This document shows positions 34,389 through 44,049 of a DNA stretch of 64,000 bases, one piece after another. Location: the NCBI RefSeq assembly GCF_000425785.1, contig NZ_AUEC01000012.1, forward strand, positions 124,001 to 188,000, written 5' to 3'. Below the pieces are notes generated by a model. It searched no databases. It saw only the letters and a program-made list of their open reading frames with translations, and was not told where the DNA came from. The position numbers and the translations under genes are program-made. The stretch comes from Pseudomonas taiwanensis DSM 21245 (GTDB lineage: Bacteria > Pseudomonadota > Gammaproteobacteria > Pseudomonadales > Pseudomonadaceae). The first letter of the stretch is position 1; each line of letters begins with the position of its first letter.

Positions 34389-34826
34389 ATGAAACGTTCG
34401 CTCGATCCCCAGGATGAGCGGATCCTGGCTGAGCTCACTGCCAACGCCAAAATGGCCCATGCTGAGCTAGGTACCAAGGTCAACCTTTCGCGCAACGCAG
34501 TCCGTCAGCGTATTGAGCGTATGGAGCGCGATGGTGTTATTCAGGGATACACAGTGCGGGTGGGGGAGGGGCTAAAACCTTCAGCACCAATAAGCGCAAT
34601 CATCTTTGTCTATCGGCATGACCGGATGCGTGGAGATGATGTGGTAAGGGGGATGAAGGGTATTCCTGAGGTCACCATGTGCGAAGTCATGAGTGGTGAG
34701 TTCGATCTCATGGTAAGGATTGAAGCAGCCCACCCTGAGCGGATTCATACAGTGTGGAAGCTGATTGCAGCCATGCCCGGCGTTGAAAACACAATGACCA
34801 CATTTGTGCTGAATAAGCTCATCTAA
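34389..34826 (+). CDS. Lrp/AsnC-family regulator, copy 2
   Basis: A 145-residue paralogue of the regulator at 24486, with the same length and shared blocks (LSRNAVRQRIERMERDGVIQGYT; FVYRHDRMRG; EVMSGEFDLMV). The helix-turn-helix is at the N-terminus and the RAM ligand domain follows. It lies 9 bases after the threonine-synthase-like gene, so they form an operon. Likely binding sites are the CGAGCA-type palindromes, including the one upstream of its own operon. Confidence 0.88.
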   Translation: MKRSLDPQDERILAELTANAKMAHAELGTKVNLSRNAVRQRIERMERDGVIQGYTVRVGEGLKPSAPISAIIFVYRHDRMRGDDVVRGMKGIPEVTMCEVMSGEFDLMVRIEAAHPERIHTVWKLIAAMPGVENTMTTFVLNKLI

Positions 34827-34894
34827 GCTCGACTATATTCGAATTTTGGAAAAGTATGGGATTTCCAGATATGTAGATGGGTGCTTTGCTAATG

Positions 34895-34931
34895 AAGCAT
34901 GCTCTGCATTTTTGATGCAGAGCATGCTTTT
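34895..34931. terminator. Strong 15-bp hairpin terminator
   Basis: AAGCATGCTCTGCAT, a 5-base loop TTTTG and ATGCAGAGCATGCTT pair perfectly over 15 bases, followed by TT. It lies 70 bases after the Lrp gene, between two converging transcripts. Confidence 0.8.
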
Positions 34932-35108
34932 AAGGATGCTGGATAGACTGCTAGATTTCCATTGCTATTGATGCCCTATTTATTCTCGGCCTGACGATTT
35001 GTAAAGCAGACCAGAGCTTGAGGGATTAGGGCTTCCAGCACAGGTTGTTGGCTCTCGCGGTTTGCACTGTAGAGGCTAGTCTCTGTTGCGGTTTTGGATT
35101 TAATTGCA

Positions 35109-36626
35109 TCAAGCAGCAATTTTCACGGCTTCCATGAACTTCTGGAGGCGAGCTGAGTTGGTACCTTTCAGCAAGTCCTTGGGTGGTGCATCATAAATGA
35201 TCTCACCATTTTCCATGTAAACTACACGGTCAGAAACGTTGAATGCAAAGTTCATTTCATGGGTGACGATTACCATCGTCATACCTTCCTCAGCCAATTG
35301 GGTGATGACTTTCAATACCTCAGTCACAAGCTCGGGATCCAGCGCCGAAGTTGGTTCATCAAAAAGCATTACCGCAGGCTCCATTGCCAAGGCCCGTGCA
35401 ATAGCGACCCGCTGCTGCTGTCCGCCAGACAACTGGTGAGGGTATTTGTTTGCGTGTTCGGCCAAGCCAACTTTGGCTAGCATTGCGAGGCTTAGCTGCC
35501 GGGTGACTTCGCGGGTGTCATGATGATGGTACAGGGGCGCCATCATCACATTATCCAAGACTGTGCGGTGGGCAATCAGGTTAAAGCTCTGAAATACCAT
35601 CCCGACATGAACGATGCGATGCGGATTCTGTTTAGCCTTTTTTTCACAGGCATTTTCAGTCCCTGCCAGGAACGGTTCGCCTTGGAGAAGCACAGCCCCT
35701 CTGTTGAGTGCCTCCAAACCGTTCAGGCAACGAATCAAGGTGGTTTTTCCCGATCCGGATGGGCCGATGATTGAAATGACTTCGCCCCATTTTACTTTGA
35801 GTGAAACGCCTTTTATGACTTCATGAGAGCCATAGGACTTTCGACCCTCTACCAGCTCAAGAGCGTATTCACCTTTCTGCTCAAGCTTAAGTGCTTTAGA
35901 GGTAGAAGCGGGTTTTACGGCTGCTTCCAACAGCTTCACTACGCCAGGCTGGCGGCGAGTGATATCCAGCTTCCGCTCAAGGGTCTTGAGCAGGAAGCCA
36001 AAGACCGTAACAATGAGGACGTAGAAGCAGGCCACCGCTGTCAGCGTTTCAAGAATCAGGAAATTTTGGGTGTACAGGCGTTGGCCGACAAGCAAGATTT
36101 CGCCGAGGGAGATGACTGATACCAACGAAGTCAGCTTAACGATCGTGATGTACTCGTTTATCAGTGTGGGTAAGGCGATTCGGAACGCTTGAGGGACGAC
36201 AATCAGACGTTGGATGCCTACGTAGCGAATACCGAGGGCCTTTCCGGCTTCAACCTGTCCCCGAGCCACTGATAGTAAACCCCCACGATGGATCTCAGCG
36301 ATGTACGCTGTTTCACTGAGGACTAGAGCGACGAGACCTGCAACGAATGGGTCTCCGAGCCAGCCACTTGTGCCGGGAAATACCTGGGGAATATTGAAAG
36401 TAAAAACTAAGAGTACCAGTAGGGGCAAGCTTCGGAAGAACCAGATATATAGCCCTGAAGCTCCGCTTACGAATTTGTTAGATGACTGTTTGCCGAGGGC
36501 TAAAATGAATCCAGCCATAATTCCGAGTACCCATGTGGTGACGCTCAGTTCAACGACCGTCCATGTTGCCTCCCAAAACGCAGGCTCGGCGAAAAGGCTC
36601 AGTATATAGCTCCAATCAAAAGACAT
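35109..36626 (-). CDS. Fused ABC permease-ATPase for polar amino acids
   Basis: A 505-residue fusion. Residues 1-225 are a HisM/GlnP-type permease with five helices and an EAA loop (VEAGKALGIRYVGIQRLIVVPQ). Residues about 250-505 are a complete ATPase with Walker A GPSGSGKTT near 288, signature LSGGQQQRVAIARAL and Walker B MLFDEPTSALDP. A Lys/Ala-rich linker of about 25 residues joins them. CAGGAG precedes the ATG. The binding-protein gene lies upstream, 57 bases away. A homodimer would provide all membrane and ATPase subunits. This layout is uncommon compared with separate subunits. Confidence 0.88.
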   Translation of the reverse strand: MSFDWSYILSLFAEPAFWEATWTVVELSVTTWVLGIMAGFILALGKQSSNKFVSGASGLYIWFFRSLPLLVLLVFTFNIPQVFPGTSGWLGDPFVAGLVALVLSETAYIAEIHRGGLLSVARGQVEAGKALGIRYVGIQRLIVVPQAFRIALPTLINEYITIVKLTSLVSVISLGEILLVGQRLYTQNFLILETLTAVACFYVLIVTVFGFLLKTLERKLDITRRQPGVVKLLEAAVKPASTSKALKLEQKGEYALELVEGRKSYGSHEVIKGVSLKVKWGEVISIIGPSGSGKTTLIRCLNGLEALNRGAVLLQGEPFLAGTENACEKKAKQNPHRIVHVGMVFQSFNLIAHRTVLDNVMMAPLYHHHDTREVTRQLSLAMLAKVGLAEHANKYPHQLSGGQQQRVAIARALAMEPAVMLFDEPTSALDPELVTEVLKVITQLAEEGMTMVIVTHEMNFAFNVSDRVVYMENGEIIYDAPPKDLLKGTNSARLQKFMEAVKIAA

Positions 36627-36683
36627 AATAAACTCCTGCAGGCGGTCAGGGACGACCGCCCTGTATTGTTATAGTCGAGTTGT

Positions 36684-37514
36684 TTACTTGCCTACATACG
36701 CGGCAGCGATGTCATCCTTGGTCGGCTCTTGCAAGTTGTAACTTGAAAGCAGCGCCTGGTATTCGCCGCTTTCCTTCAGTTTTTTTAGCTGCTCTTCAAG
36801 TGCCGTCGCTAACGCAGTATTTCCTTTCGCGACCCCCAAGCCGATTACAACAGGCTCGATAATTGCTTTGGAAGTGATCTCCAATCGCCCTTTGGTCTGC
36901 TTGATCAGCATCTGCGAGACGGCAGCATCTTCAAACTGCACGTCAGCTGCGCGGGAAAGAAGTGCTTGAGCAGCTACCGGTGAGGATTCGTACTCTTGGA
37001 CAGCAATAGCCCCTTTGCCGGCTGGGAGGCAATAGTCACTTGATAGATTTGCCAGTGTGGGCACCCAGGCAGCGCCTTTAAGCGAAGCTACCTTTTTTCC
37101 ACACAAATCGTTCACGGTTTCTGGGCGGAAATCGCTGCCCTTGAGTATCATCAGTGACCCCCCTGTTTTAAGGTAGGGCACGTAGTCAATCTGCTTTGCG
37201 CGCGCAGGGGTGATGTAAAGCGCGGATGCGATAACATCGTATTTTTTGCCCGATAGGCCGATTACCAGGTTGGCGAAGCGTGTGTCATCGATGCGCGGTG
37301 TGAGGCCAAGCCCTTTGGAAATTTTGGACATCAGTTCGGCATCGAATCCGGCTGGAACGTTCTTGTCGTAGTAATCGAAAGGTGCCCAGGTAAGATCCGA
37401 GCCAATGGCGAGCACTCCAGGTTGAAGGGTTGGAACCTCTTGTGCTTTTGCATTGATAGCTACTGCGCCGAGTGTGCCTACCAGCAAAAAACTGAAGACT
37501 TTTGAGATGTGCAT
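36684..37514 (-). CDS. Periplasmic amino acid binding protein (SBP family 3)
   Basis: A 276-residue binding protein. The signal peptide ends near AKA-QE (residues 22-24). Family features are LAIGSDLTWAPFDY, GFDAELMSKI and ITPARAKQIDYV. It precedes the fused permease-ATPase in the same direction and should deliver its ligand. Nearby hydrolase and lyase genes suggest a non-protein amino acid ligand; that is inference. AGGA lies 8 bases before the ATG. Confidence 0.85.
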   Translation of the reverse strand: MHISKVFSFLLVGTLGAVAINAKAQEVPTLQPGVLAIGSDLTWAPFDYYDKNVPAGFDAELMSKISKGLGLTPRIDDTRFANLVIGLSGKKYDVIASALYITPARAKQIDYVPYLKTGGSLMILKGSDFRPETVNDLCGKKVASLKGAAWVPTLANLSSDYCLPAGKGAIAVQEYESSPVAAQALLSRAADVQFEDAAVSQMLIKQTKGRLEITSKAIIEPVVIGLGVAKGNTALATALEEQLKKLKESGEYQALLSSYNLQEPTKDDIAAAYVGK

Positions 37515-38179
37515 GATGTAATCCTAAGTGAAAGGGGCTGCTAGGCTGCGCGGTTGCACGCAACAATAATTATTTCTTTTAGGCAGACTTTGATAAGCAC
37601 GAAGTGCTTCAGTGCGCCAAGCTCGTAACAGTGAAATCCATGGTTAACTCCAGGTGTAGTAAGCGGCAGTCATTCAAATAGCTCTAGCAGCCCGTCATTT
37701 AAGCTGGTTGCGCCGATGGGCGAGGCTGGTGGAGCTGGAGTCGAACGTCATCTTATATTTTTATAGTTGCCCCTGTTATGGGAGTAAAAATGGACATCTT
37801 TACGTGCGCTGGCCGAAATCAGGCTCCTTAGCTGCTGCTGATTTCGCTGCTTTGTCTCTCCCTGATTCACTCAAGATGGTCATTGGCTCTCGGATGAGTA
37901 TCTGCCTTGGCTCAGTAAAGCTAGGCTAAATCTACCCTTCAAAGATAATATACCCCTACGTAACCTATAAAAGGTCTCTTATATAAGGCGTTGAAAGAGA
38001 AAATTTCTCGTGTTAGTTTTGCGATCTGTTGTGCGTTTGCTAGAGAGTCGCATGGCAGAGAAGGGGTTGCGTCACTGGTACGGAGGGTTAACTCCGTTAC
38101 ATCAATGGTCACGGTAAAAACGTAATGAAAGAGGGCGCTTAAAGCGCCCCCCAGGGTTGTATCAACGAAAAATCACAGC
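37515..38179. other. Intergenic region, 665 bases
   Basis: It holds the promoter side of the binding-protein gene at the left, and at the right a hairpin GGGCGCTT-AAAGCGCCC (38133-38149). On the minus strand that hairpin is followed by TCTTTC and probably ends the MFS transcript. A plus-strand ORF (37708-37929) has no ribosome binding site and is not supported. No RNA gene was recognised. Confidence 0.4.
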
Positions 38180-39508
38180 TTATGCCAGCGCGCTAGCCTG
38201 CTGCAGATTCAACGATCTAGTCTCAGGTGCAAGGAGTATTGCAACGAGCAACCCGATGAAGGTAATTCCTGCTGCCACCATCATAGTGGTCGCCACGCCT
38301 AAGGAACTGAGGGATACAGGGACTAAGTATGTTCCTACAGCTGCTCCAATCCTAGAGAAGGAAGTGCCAATGCCCACGGCAAACGACCGAATCTCTGTGG
38401 GAAATATTTCGTTGGGATACACGAAGGTCAACACCTGAGCCCCGCCAATGAAAAGAGCGTAGCAAGAGAAGAACAGAATGACCAAGTAACTTGAGCTAGA
38501 CTGGAACCCTGCTAGGCCGACCAGAGAAATGCCTGCAAGCAGGAAACTGTAGATCATGGTATTTCGTCGTCCAAGGGTATTGATGCACTTAGTTGCAAAA
38601 ATGCAGCCTATGACGAAGAAGGCAGTAATCACAATCGATCCAATGGAGCCTGCATCATCATCTAGCTTGAGAGCAGACAGAACCTTGGGCGCAAAAGCAT
38701 AGACAGCGAACACAGGTAGCATCGCACAAGTCCAGAAGGCCACGACGAAGAACATACGCTTGCCATATCCAGCGGACAGGATACTTTTCAGTGGTAGACG
38801 AACGTTGCTGCTGTCTTCGCCAACATTGTCGATGGTGAAATCGCGGCCATAGATTTCTTTGACCAAAATGCTCGCTTCTTCCTTTCTTCCTTTGCTCAGT
38901 AGCCAGCGCAAGGACTCGGGCGTTCCCAAACGTATGAAGAAAAGTAATCCACCAAGAACGGCTCCGCTTGCTAACACCATCCGCCATACATCATCTCCAC
39001 CGACGCGAAGGATGATTTCGCCAAACAGGTAAGCTGCAGCAGCACCCGCAAACCAGCATGTGGAAAGTGCGGCAAGTCGAGGGCCACGGTTCTTTCGGGG
39101 AAGGAACTCAGCCAGCATAGCTGTTGCAGCTGGATACTCAATGCCAACGCCGATGCCGATCACGATTCGCCAGAAAAACAACATCTCTGCGCTGTCCGCG
39201 TAGAATTGGCCAATAGATGCGATTAGGAAAATAATAGGGCTTGCATAGAACAGACGTTTACGACCCAAGCTGCTGGTAAGCCACCCGCCGATCAAACCTC
39301 CAGCGAAGATACCGATAAGACTTGAAGCGGCGATCATTCCCTGCCAAAAATCACTCAATTGTAAATCGGCAGTGGCATGTAGAATAATAACTCCAATGAT
39401 ACTGAGAACATAGCCATCTACAAAGATTCCGCCGGCAGCACTAACTGTGAGGCGCTGATGGAATTTTTGAATAGGTACATCTTCAATTGAAACATTAGGC
39501 ATTGTCAT
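38180..39508 (-). CDS. MFS transporter (metabolite:H+ symporter type)
   Basis: A 442-residue transporter with 12 membrane segments and the MFS loop motif GGWLTSSLGRKRLF between helices 2 and 3. The layout resembles the sugar-porter/aromatic-acid symporter groups. AGGAACAACA precedes the ATG. It lies in the same direction as the M24 and M20 hydrolase and lyase genes (217 bases downstream), so it probably imports their substrate. Confidence 0.82.
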   Translation of the reverse strand: MTMPNVSIEDVPIQKFHQRLTVSAAGGIFVDGYVLSIIGVIILHATADLQLSDFWQGMIAASSLIGIFAGGLIGGWLTSSLGRKRLFYASPIIFLIASIGQFYADSAEMLFFWRIVIGIGVGIEYPAATAMLAEFLPRKNRGPRLAALSTCWFAGAAAAYLFGEIILRVGGDDVWRMVLASGAVLGGLLFFIRLGTPESLRWLLSKGRKEEASILVKEIYGRDFTIDNVGEDSSNVRLPLKSILSAGYGKRMFFVVAFWTCAMLPVFAVYAFAPKVLSALKLDDDAGSIGSIVITAFFVIGCIFATKCINTLGRRNTMIYSFLLAGISLVGLAGFQSSSSYLVILFFSCYALFIGGAQVLTFVYPNEIFPTEIRSFAVGIGTSFSRIGAAVGTYLVPVSLSSLGVATTMMVAAGITFIGLLVAILLAPETRSLNLQQASALA

Positions 39509-39725
39509 TGTTGTTCCTTTGTTTCTAACGCTTATGGACTGTTAGCGCTGGCTTGCATTTTGTATGTATAAGTGGCGCAGTATTTCAACTCACGGTGTGC
39601 CGCAACCTACATGGCGTGGATGTGGGCGGGCACATACTGCTCACCAGCCAGACTCCAGCCTATCCATAGGCTGGAATTAGCAAGGGTGTAGGCCTTTGAT
39701 GGAGCCTAAGAGGGGAACGGTCGGT

Positions 39726-40886
39726 TCAGTTGTTAATGATCAACATCTCACGCGGAGCGCGGCGGGTCAGAATGACTGGGCCAGAGCTGGTGATATGGAT
39801 GTTTTCTTCATGAACCAGCATCTTGCCAGGCGCGTATTCCATGCCCGGTTCGATGGTGATGACCATGCCTTCGCGCAGCACGGTGTCATCAGTTGGCATG
39901 TGGGAAGGCGGTTCGGTCAATTGCAGTCCCAAGCCATGGCCCAGGCGACCGACGTTGTTTCCGAGCATGCCAGCTGGTTCTAGAACACCCATCATTGCTT
40001 TCCAGAGCTCAGATACTTTTGTGCCAGGACGAGAGATCGCGAAGGCCGCCTCGGTGGCATCCCAGATTGCTTCGTTCGCACGCAGGGCTGCGTCATCGAC
40101 TCTCCCAAAACCAAAGTTACGGTCGAAGTCGCAGAAATAGCCGTTGACTGTGGCGCCGACGTCAATGATCAGCACATCACCGTCTTCGATAACGCGGTCG
40201 CTTGGGCGAGAAATAATTTGCTCATAGCCACCAGGCCCAGATGCTGCAGCCATGAATGGTAGGGCATGCGCACCGCCTTGGATAATGTCTACTGACAGGG
40301 CTTTGCTGATGGCAAGTTCGGTTTGTCCGCATCGGGCGTGGCTAGGCAACTTGTCGAAGGCGTCGCTCACGATGGTGCAGGACTGACGGATGTACTCTAC
40401 TTCGGCTGCTGATTTGATCGCTCGCACGTTCCAGATGCACGGGGAGCCGTCAACCAAGTCAACGCTGCCCAGCTTGTCCTTGAGTAGGAACAGGTCGTTC
40501 ACCGGCATGCGAATCACTGATTCACGACCCATTTCCATGCCGATACGCCCGAAGCGTCGCGACAGTGATAGCAGGGTGTCGCTGAGCAAAGTGACTCCGT
40601 CATCGGTCGGACGGGGGGCAGGCCAACTCAGCGTTTTGCCGATCCAGGAACCCTGCAACAGAGGAGCACCGATTTCAGGTACCACAGCGATGCACTCGCC
40701 CTCGGCTGGGATGATAAAAAACCAAGGGCGCGTCGGGCTTTCCCAGAACTGGCTGTCGAAGCCACTGAAGTAGCGGAAGTTCGGTGGTGAGGTGACGAGC
40801 AGTGCATCGAGGCGATGGTGGCTCATCTCTGCTTGCGCACGGGCTACACGGCTTGCAAATTCTTCACTGGAAAATGCGATGTTCAT
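39726..40886 (-). CDS. M24-family hydrolase (creatinase/ectoine-hydrolase/Xaa-Pro type)
   Basis: A 386-residue pita-bread-fold protein. Metal ligands are present: the Asp pair in IIDVGATVNGYFCDFDRN, His in GRLGHGLGLQLTE, Glu in ITIEPGMEY and Glu in VHEENI. Members include Xaa-Pro aminopeptidases, creatinase and the ectoine hydrolase DoeA/EutD. The neighbourhood of small-molecule amidohydrolase and lyase genes argues for a small C-N substrate rather than peptides. GGAGGTATTGG precedes the ATG at 40886. Confidence 0.8.
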   Translation of the reverse strand: MNIAFSSEEFASRVARAQAEMSHHRLDALLVTSPPNFRYFSGFDSQFWESPTRPWFFIIPAEGECIAVVPEIGAPLLQGSWIGKTLSWPAPRPTDDGVTLLSDTLLSLSRRFGRIGMEMGRESVIRMPVNDLFLLKDKLGSVDLVDGSPCIWNVRAIKSAAEVEYIRQSCTIVSDAFDKLPSHARCGQTELAISKALSVDIIQGGAHALPFMAAASGPGGYEQIISRPSDRVIEDGDVLIIDVGATVNGYFCDFDRNFGFGRVDDAALRANEAIWDATEAAFAISRPGTKVSELWKAMMGVLEPAGMLGNNVGRLGHGLGLQLTEPPSHMPTDDTVLREGMVITIEPGMEYAPGKMLVHEENIHITSSGPVILTRRAPREMLIINN

Positions 40887-40924
40887 GACCAATACCTCCA
40901 ACAGTTTTCATTGTGCTTGGATCA

Positions 40925-42154
40925 CTATTTGGATGTTGCTAGCGTCCACATTGCGTTAGTCAGAATCTGAGCGCCTAGGACGAGCTCTTCGTCTGGAGTG
41001 CTTTCTTTCGGGTTGTGGCTAATTCCTTTACAGCTTTGTACAAACACCATGGCTGATGGACAAACCTTCGCGATCATCTGAGCGTCATGGCTTGCCCCGG
41101 ACACCATGCGCATATGGGAAGCGCCAATGAGCTGGGTGGTCTCTTCCAGCAAATCGCAAAGCTTGGCGTCAAATTGAATCGACAGGGCCTTTGAGAGTCT
41201 CTGCAGTTTCACTTCGTACCCCAGGTCTTGCAGCTTTGCAGTCTCATTCCAAAGCCAGGCATCGGCTTTTTGAAGCTGATTATCGTCAGCGTCTCGAAAG
41301 TCGATCGTGAACTTCGCTCTACCAGGCACAACGTTGATTGCATTAGGTTCGAGGGTGAAGGTGCCGATGGTTGCAACATTCGGCAGCCTTTCGTGGGCTG
41401 ATAGTTCCTCGATCCTACAGGCCAATTGCATTGCTGCGACCCCGGCGTCTTTGCGCAAGTTCATTGGGGTGGTACCGGCATGGTTAGCACAACCCTCGAT
41501 CTCGACTTGCCACCAAGAGTGGCCTTGGAGTGCTTCGACAATTCCCACTCGGGTTTGGGTTGCTTCCAAAATAGGGCCTTGCTCGATATGAAGTTCGAGG
41601 AAGGCTTCTGGAAGAAATTTCCAAGGATCGATTTCGCCGGCATAGCCTATACGGGTGAGCTCTCCCTGAAAGGTCTTGCCATCGCGGGTAGATACGGCCA
41701 AGGCTTCGTCCAGTGCAATGTCCTTGGCGATAACGCGAGATCCCAGAAGGTCGGGCGAGAACCTAACGCCTTCCTCGTTGCTGAAGACGACGACGGCCAG
41801 CGGTTTAGTTGGTTGCAGGCCGGCTTCGTTGATTGCCTGAAGGAGCTCAACGCCTGCAACCACTCCATAGCAGCCATCCAACAAACCAGCTCGGACGACT
41901 GTGTCGATGTGTGAGCCCGTCATGATTGGTGCGGAGGCTACTGAACCACCGACAACACCGTAAATGTTGCCGATCTTGTCGACATGAACAGTGGCCCCGG
42001 CTTCGGAAAGCCAAGTTGCGATCAGGTCGCGCCCCAACTTGTCTTCGTCCGACAAGGCGAGGCGAGTACCGCCTCCGCTGGGCAGGCCGCCGATTTGACC
42101 CAGCTCCTGAAGGCGTTGCAACAGGCGCTTGCCATTTATGATTGGGGATCTCAT
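40925..42154 (-). CDS. M20-family N-carbamoyl amino acid hydrolase/allantoate amidohydrolase
   Basis: A 409-residue binuclear metal hydrolase of the HyuC/AllC/ureidopropionase group. Ligand motifs are GSHIDTV, GLLDGCYGVVAG, NEEGVRF, ELHIEQGP and SHNPKES near the C-terminus; the dimerisation insert contains HAGTTPM. Such enzymes cleave ureido (N-carbamoyl) groups, with loss of CO2 and ammonia. The start codon overlaps the stop of the diaminopropionate ammonia-lyase gene by 4 bases, so the two products are made together. The predicted substrate is an N-carbamoyl or similar derivative of 2,3-diaminopropionate. Confidence 0.85.
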   Translation of the reverse strand: MRSPIINGKRLLQRLQELGQIGGLPSGGGTRLALSDEDKLGRDLIATWLSEAGATVHVDKIGNIYGVVGGSVASAPIMTGSHIDTVVRAGLLDGCYGVVAGVELLQAINEAGLQPTKPLAVVVFSNEEGVRFSPDLLGSRVIAKDIALDEALAVSTRDGKTFQGELTRIGYAGEIDPWKFLPEAFLELHIEQGPILEATQTRVGIVEALQGHSWWQVEIEGCANHAGTTPMNLRKDAGVAAMQLACRIEELSAHERLPNVATIGTFTLEPNAINVVPGRAKFTIDFRDADDNQLQKADAWLWNETAKLQDLGYEVKLQRLSKALSIQFDAKLCDLLEETTQLIGASHMRMVSGASHDAQMIAKVCPSAMVFVQSCKGISHNPKESTPDEELVLGAQILTNAMWTLATSK

Positions 42155-43335
42155 GGCAGCGCCTTGGCCTGAGTCAGGAGCTGGGCGTACAGTTCCGGAT
42201 CGGTCGCGCCTTCAGTGTTGATTACCAAAGCGACCGAGTCTTCGTTCAGTCCTAGGGAACTCTTGGCTTCTGGGTGAGCCAAGGCTACCAGCAGACCACC
42301 GAGAGAGGCAGCACCACTTTCTCCACCCTCGATTACCGGATCCGAAGTGCCTTCGCGTGCCATTGCAGCCATGGCGTACAAAGCATCTTCGTCGCTGATG
42401 GTCATGAACGCAGTGACTGTTTCTTTCAGAATGCGCCAGGCGACCATGGATGGCTCGTAGCACTCCAGCATCGCCATTACGGTTGCTTCACCGTGATTGA
42501 TCTTCGTAGCTTCACCTTTGATGGCGCTCTCGTAAATGCAAGCTGCTTTCTCAGGCTCGACGACCACGATTTTTGGTGCCAGGTCGCCATATACCGACGT
42601 CAGGTATGCAGCCAGGGCGGCAGCGAATCCACCTACGCCTGCTTGAAGAAACACGTGGGTCAGGCTGCAACCACTGGTCTCCACCTGCTGGACAATTTCA
42701 TCGGCCATCACCAGATAGCCCTGCATAACCCAAGTTGGGATTTCTTCGTAGCCGGGCCAGGAAGTGTCGGATACAACAATCCAACCGTTCTTCTGAGCGG
42801 CGTCGGTTGCGTAGGCTACGGAGTCGTCATAGCTCCCGACCACTCGCTGCACTTCCGCGCCAAGTGACGCGATTGCATTTGCGCGGCTTTCGCTTACGCC
42901 GGCATGTACGAAGATGACCGAGTGGCAGCCAGCGACCTTGCAAGCCGCAGCAACAGAGCGCCCATGGTTACCGTCAGTTGCGCAGGTAATCGTGAGCGAC
43001 TGAGCAACCAACTGTACTTCTGGGCTCAGAATATCTTGGGGTGCCACCTTACGGCCAAGGCGTTTACCAGCCTCATGCAGGATTACGCGGACAACTGCAT
43101 GAGCTCCACCGAGGGCTTTGAAACTTTTCAGGCCGGAACGGCGGCTTTCATCTTTTACGAGAATCGCGCCGACGCCTTGGCTTTGGGCGAGTTCCTGGAG
43201 GCTCAGTAGAGGGGTGATGTCGTAATCGATGCACTCAAGGTGGCTTCGAACTTCATCAAGGTGGGCAGATGTAAATGGTTTCAAGGCTGCGGGAGCTTCG
43301 CCAGTCCTGACAAGCTCGTTCTTGTTGTATCGCAT
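42151..43335 (-). CDS. Diaminopropionate ammonia-lyase
   Basis: A 394-residue fold-type II PLP enzyme close to YgeX/DpaL. Lys73 in GLKSFKALGGAHA binds PLP, and the catalytic Asp is in TCATDGNHGRSVA; GVGGFAAALAAY forms the phosphate region. It converts 2,3-diaminopropionate to pyruvate and two ammonia. It heads the minus-strand lyase-hydrolase operon. An Lrp-type regulator is divergent, 114 bases away. Diaminopropionate derivatives are typical legume non-protein amino acids (albizziine, beta-ODAP, isoxazolinonyl-alanine). Confidence 0.87.
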   Translation of the reverse strand: MRYNKNELVRTGEAPAALKPFTSAHLDEVRSHLECIDYDITPLLSLQELAQSQGVGAILVKDESRRSGLKSFKALGGAHAVVRVILHEAGKRLGRKVAPQDILSPEVQLVAQSLTITCATDGNHGRSVAAACKVAGCHSVIFVHAGVSESRANAIASLGAEVQRVVGSYDDSVAYATDAAQKNGWIVVSDTSWPGYEEIPTWVMQGYLVMADEIVQQVETSGCSLTHVFLQAGVGGFAAALAAYLTSVYGDLAPKIVVVEPEKAACIYESAIKGEATKINHGEATVMAMLECYEPSMVAWRILKETVTAFMTISDEDALYAMAAMAREGTSDPVIEGGESGAASLGGLLVALAHPEAKSSLGLNEDSVALVINTEGATDPELYAQLLTQAKALP

Positions 43336-43449
43336 TTCGGAAACACCTTTTTTGCGTAGGGCTTGAAGAGAATATATGCTCCCTCAAGGCATAAAGGGTC
43401 TCTGAATACGCCATCAAAACGATAAAAATTCTCGCAACAGGTATTTTCT

Positions 43450-43923
43450 ATGACAGTCGAAGCCCCTCAGATAGACGCGTTTGACCGACACCTTCTTGAG
43501 CTTGTTCAACGGGATAATCAGATGCCCATGCGTGAGCTTGCTGAGCGTGTGAACCTCTCGTTACCAGCCGTGGCAAGGAGGCTACAGCGGCTGAGGAAGA
43601 ACGGAGTGATAATGGGTGATCGAAGCGTCCTTTCTCCGGATCACGTAGGAATCAACACCACCGTGATCGTGAACGTTTCTGTATTAAGTGAGGTGATTGA
43701 GGAGTTGGATGCCATTCGCCAGCGGTTCCTCGAATGCCCCCAGGTGCAGCAGTGCTACTACGTCACTGGAGACATCGACTTCATTCTGATCATTGCCGTC
43801 AAAGACATGAAAGAATACGAGAAGCTAACCCGGGAGCTCTTCTTCGAAGGAGGTAACGTCAAGCGCTTCATGACCTTCGTTGCTATGGACAGAGTAAAGG
43901 TCTCTCTTGATTTAAAGCTTTGA
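43450..43923 (+). CDS. Lrp/AsnC-family regulator, third copy (distinct type)
   Basis: A 157-residue regulator: AFDRHLLELVQRDNQMPMRELAE and LSLPAVARRLQRLRKNG form the helix-turn-helix, and the RAM domain follows. It is clearly less similar to the copies at 24486 and 34389. Being divergent from the diaminopropionate ammonia-lyase gene, it is the probable local regulator of the lyase-hydrolase operon. A hairpin follows at 44015. Confidence 0.87.
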   Translation: MTVEAPQIDAFDRHLLELVQRDNQMPMRELAERVNLSLPAVARRLQRLRKNGVIMGDRSVLSPDHVGINTTVIVNVSVLSEVIEELDAIRQRFLECPQVQQCYYVTGDIDFILIIAVKDMKEYEKLTRELFFEGGNVKRFMTFVAMDRVKVSLDLKL

Positions 43924-44007
43924 CTTGTAGCATCCCACTCCAAGGTGGCCTTGAGGAGCATTACGAAAGTGCTAGCAGCTCCACAAAGAAATCTAGTTTC
44001 GGCTTTG

Positions 44008-44048
44008 GAAAAAAGGCTATCAGGGTATGACTCTGGTAGCCCCTTTTC
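44008..44048. terminator. Bidirectional terminator
   Basis: GGCTATCAG (44015-44023) pairs with CTGGTAGCC (44033-44041) with one G-T pair. On the plus strand CCTTTTCG follows; on the minus strand six T follow. It serves the converging Lrp and permease genes. Confidence 0.8.
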
Positions 44049-44049
44049 G

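Noticed and set aside
37708..37929. 73-codon plus-strand ORF between SBP and MFS genes
   Set aside because: There is no ribosome binding site, and the translation has no recognisable protein features.
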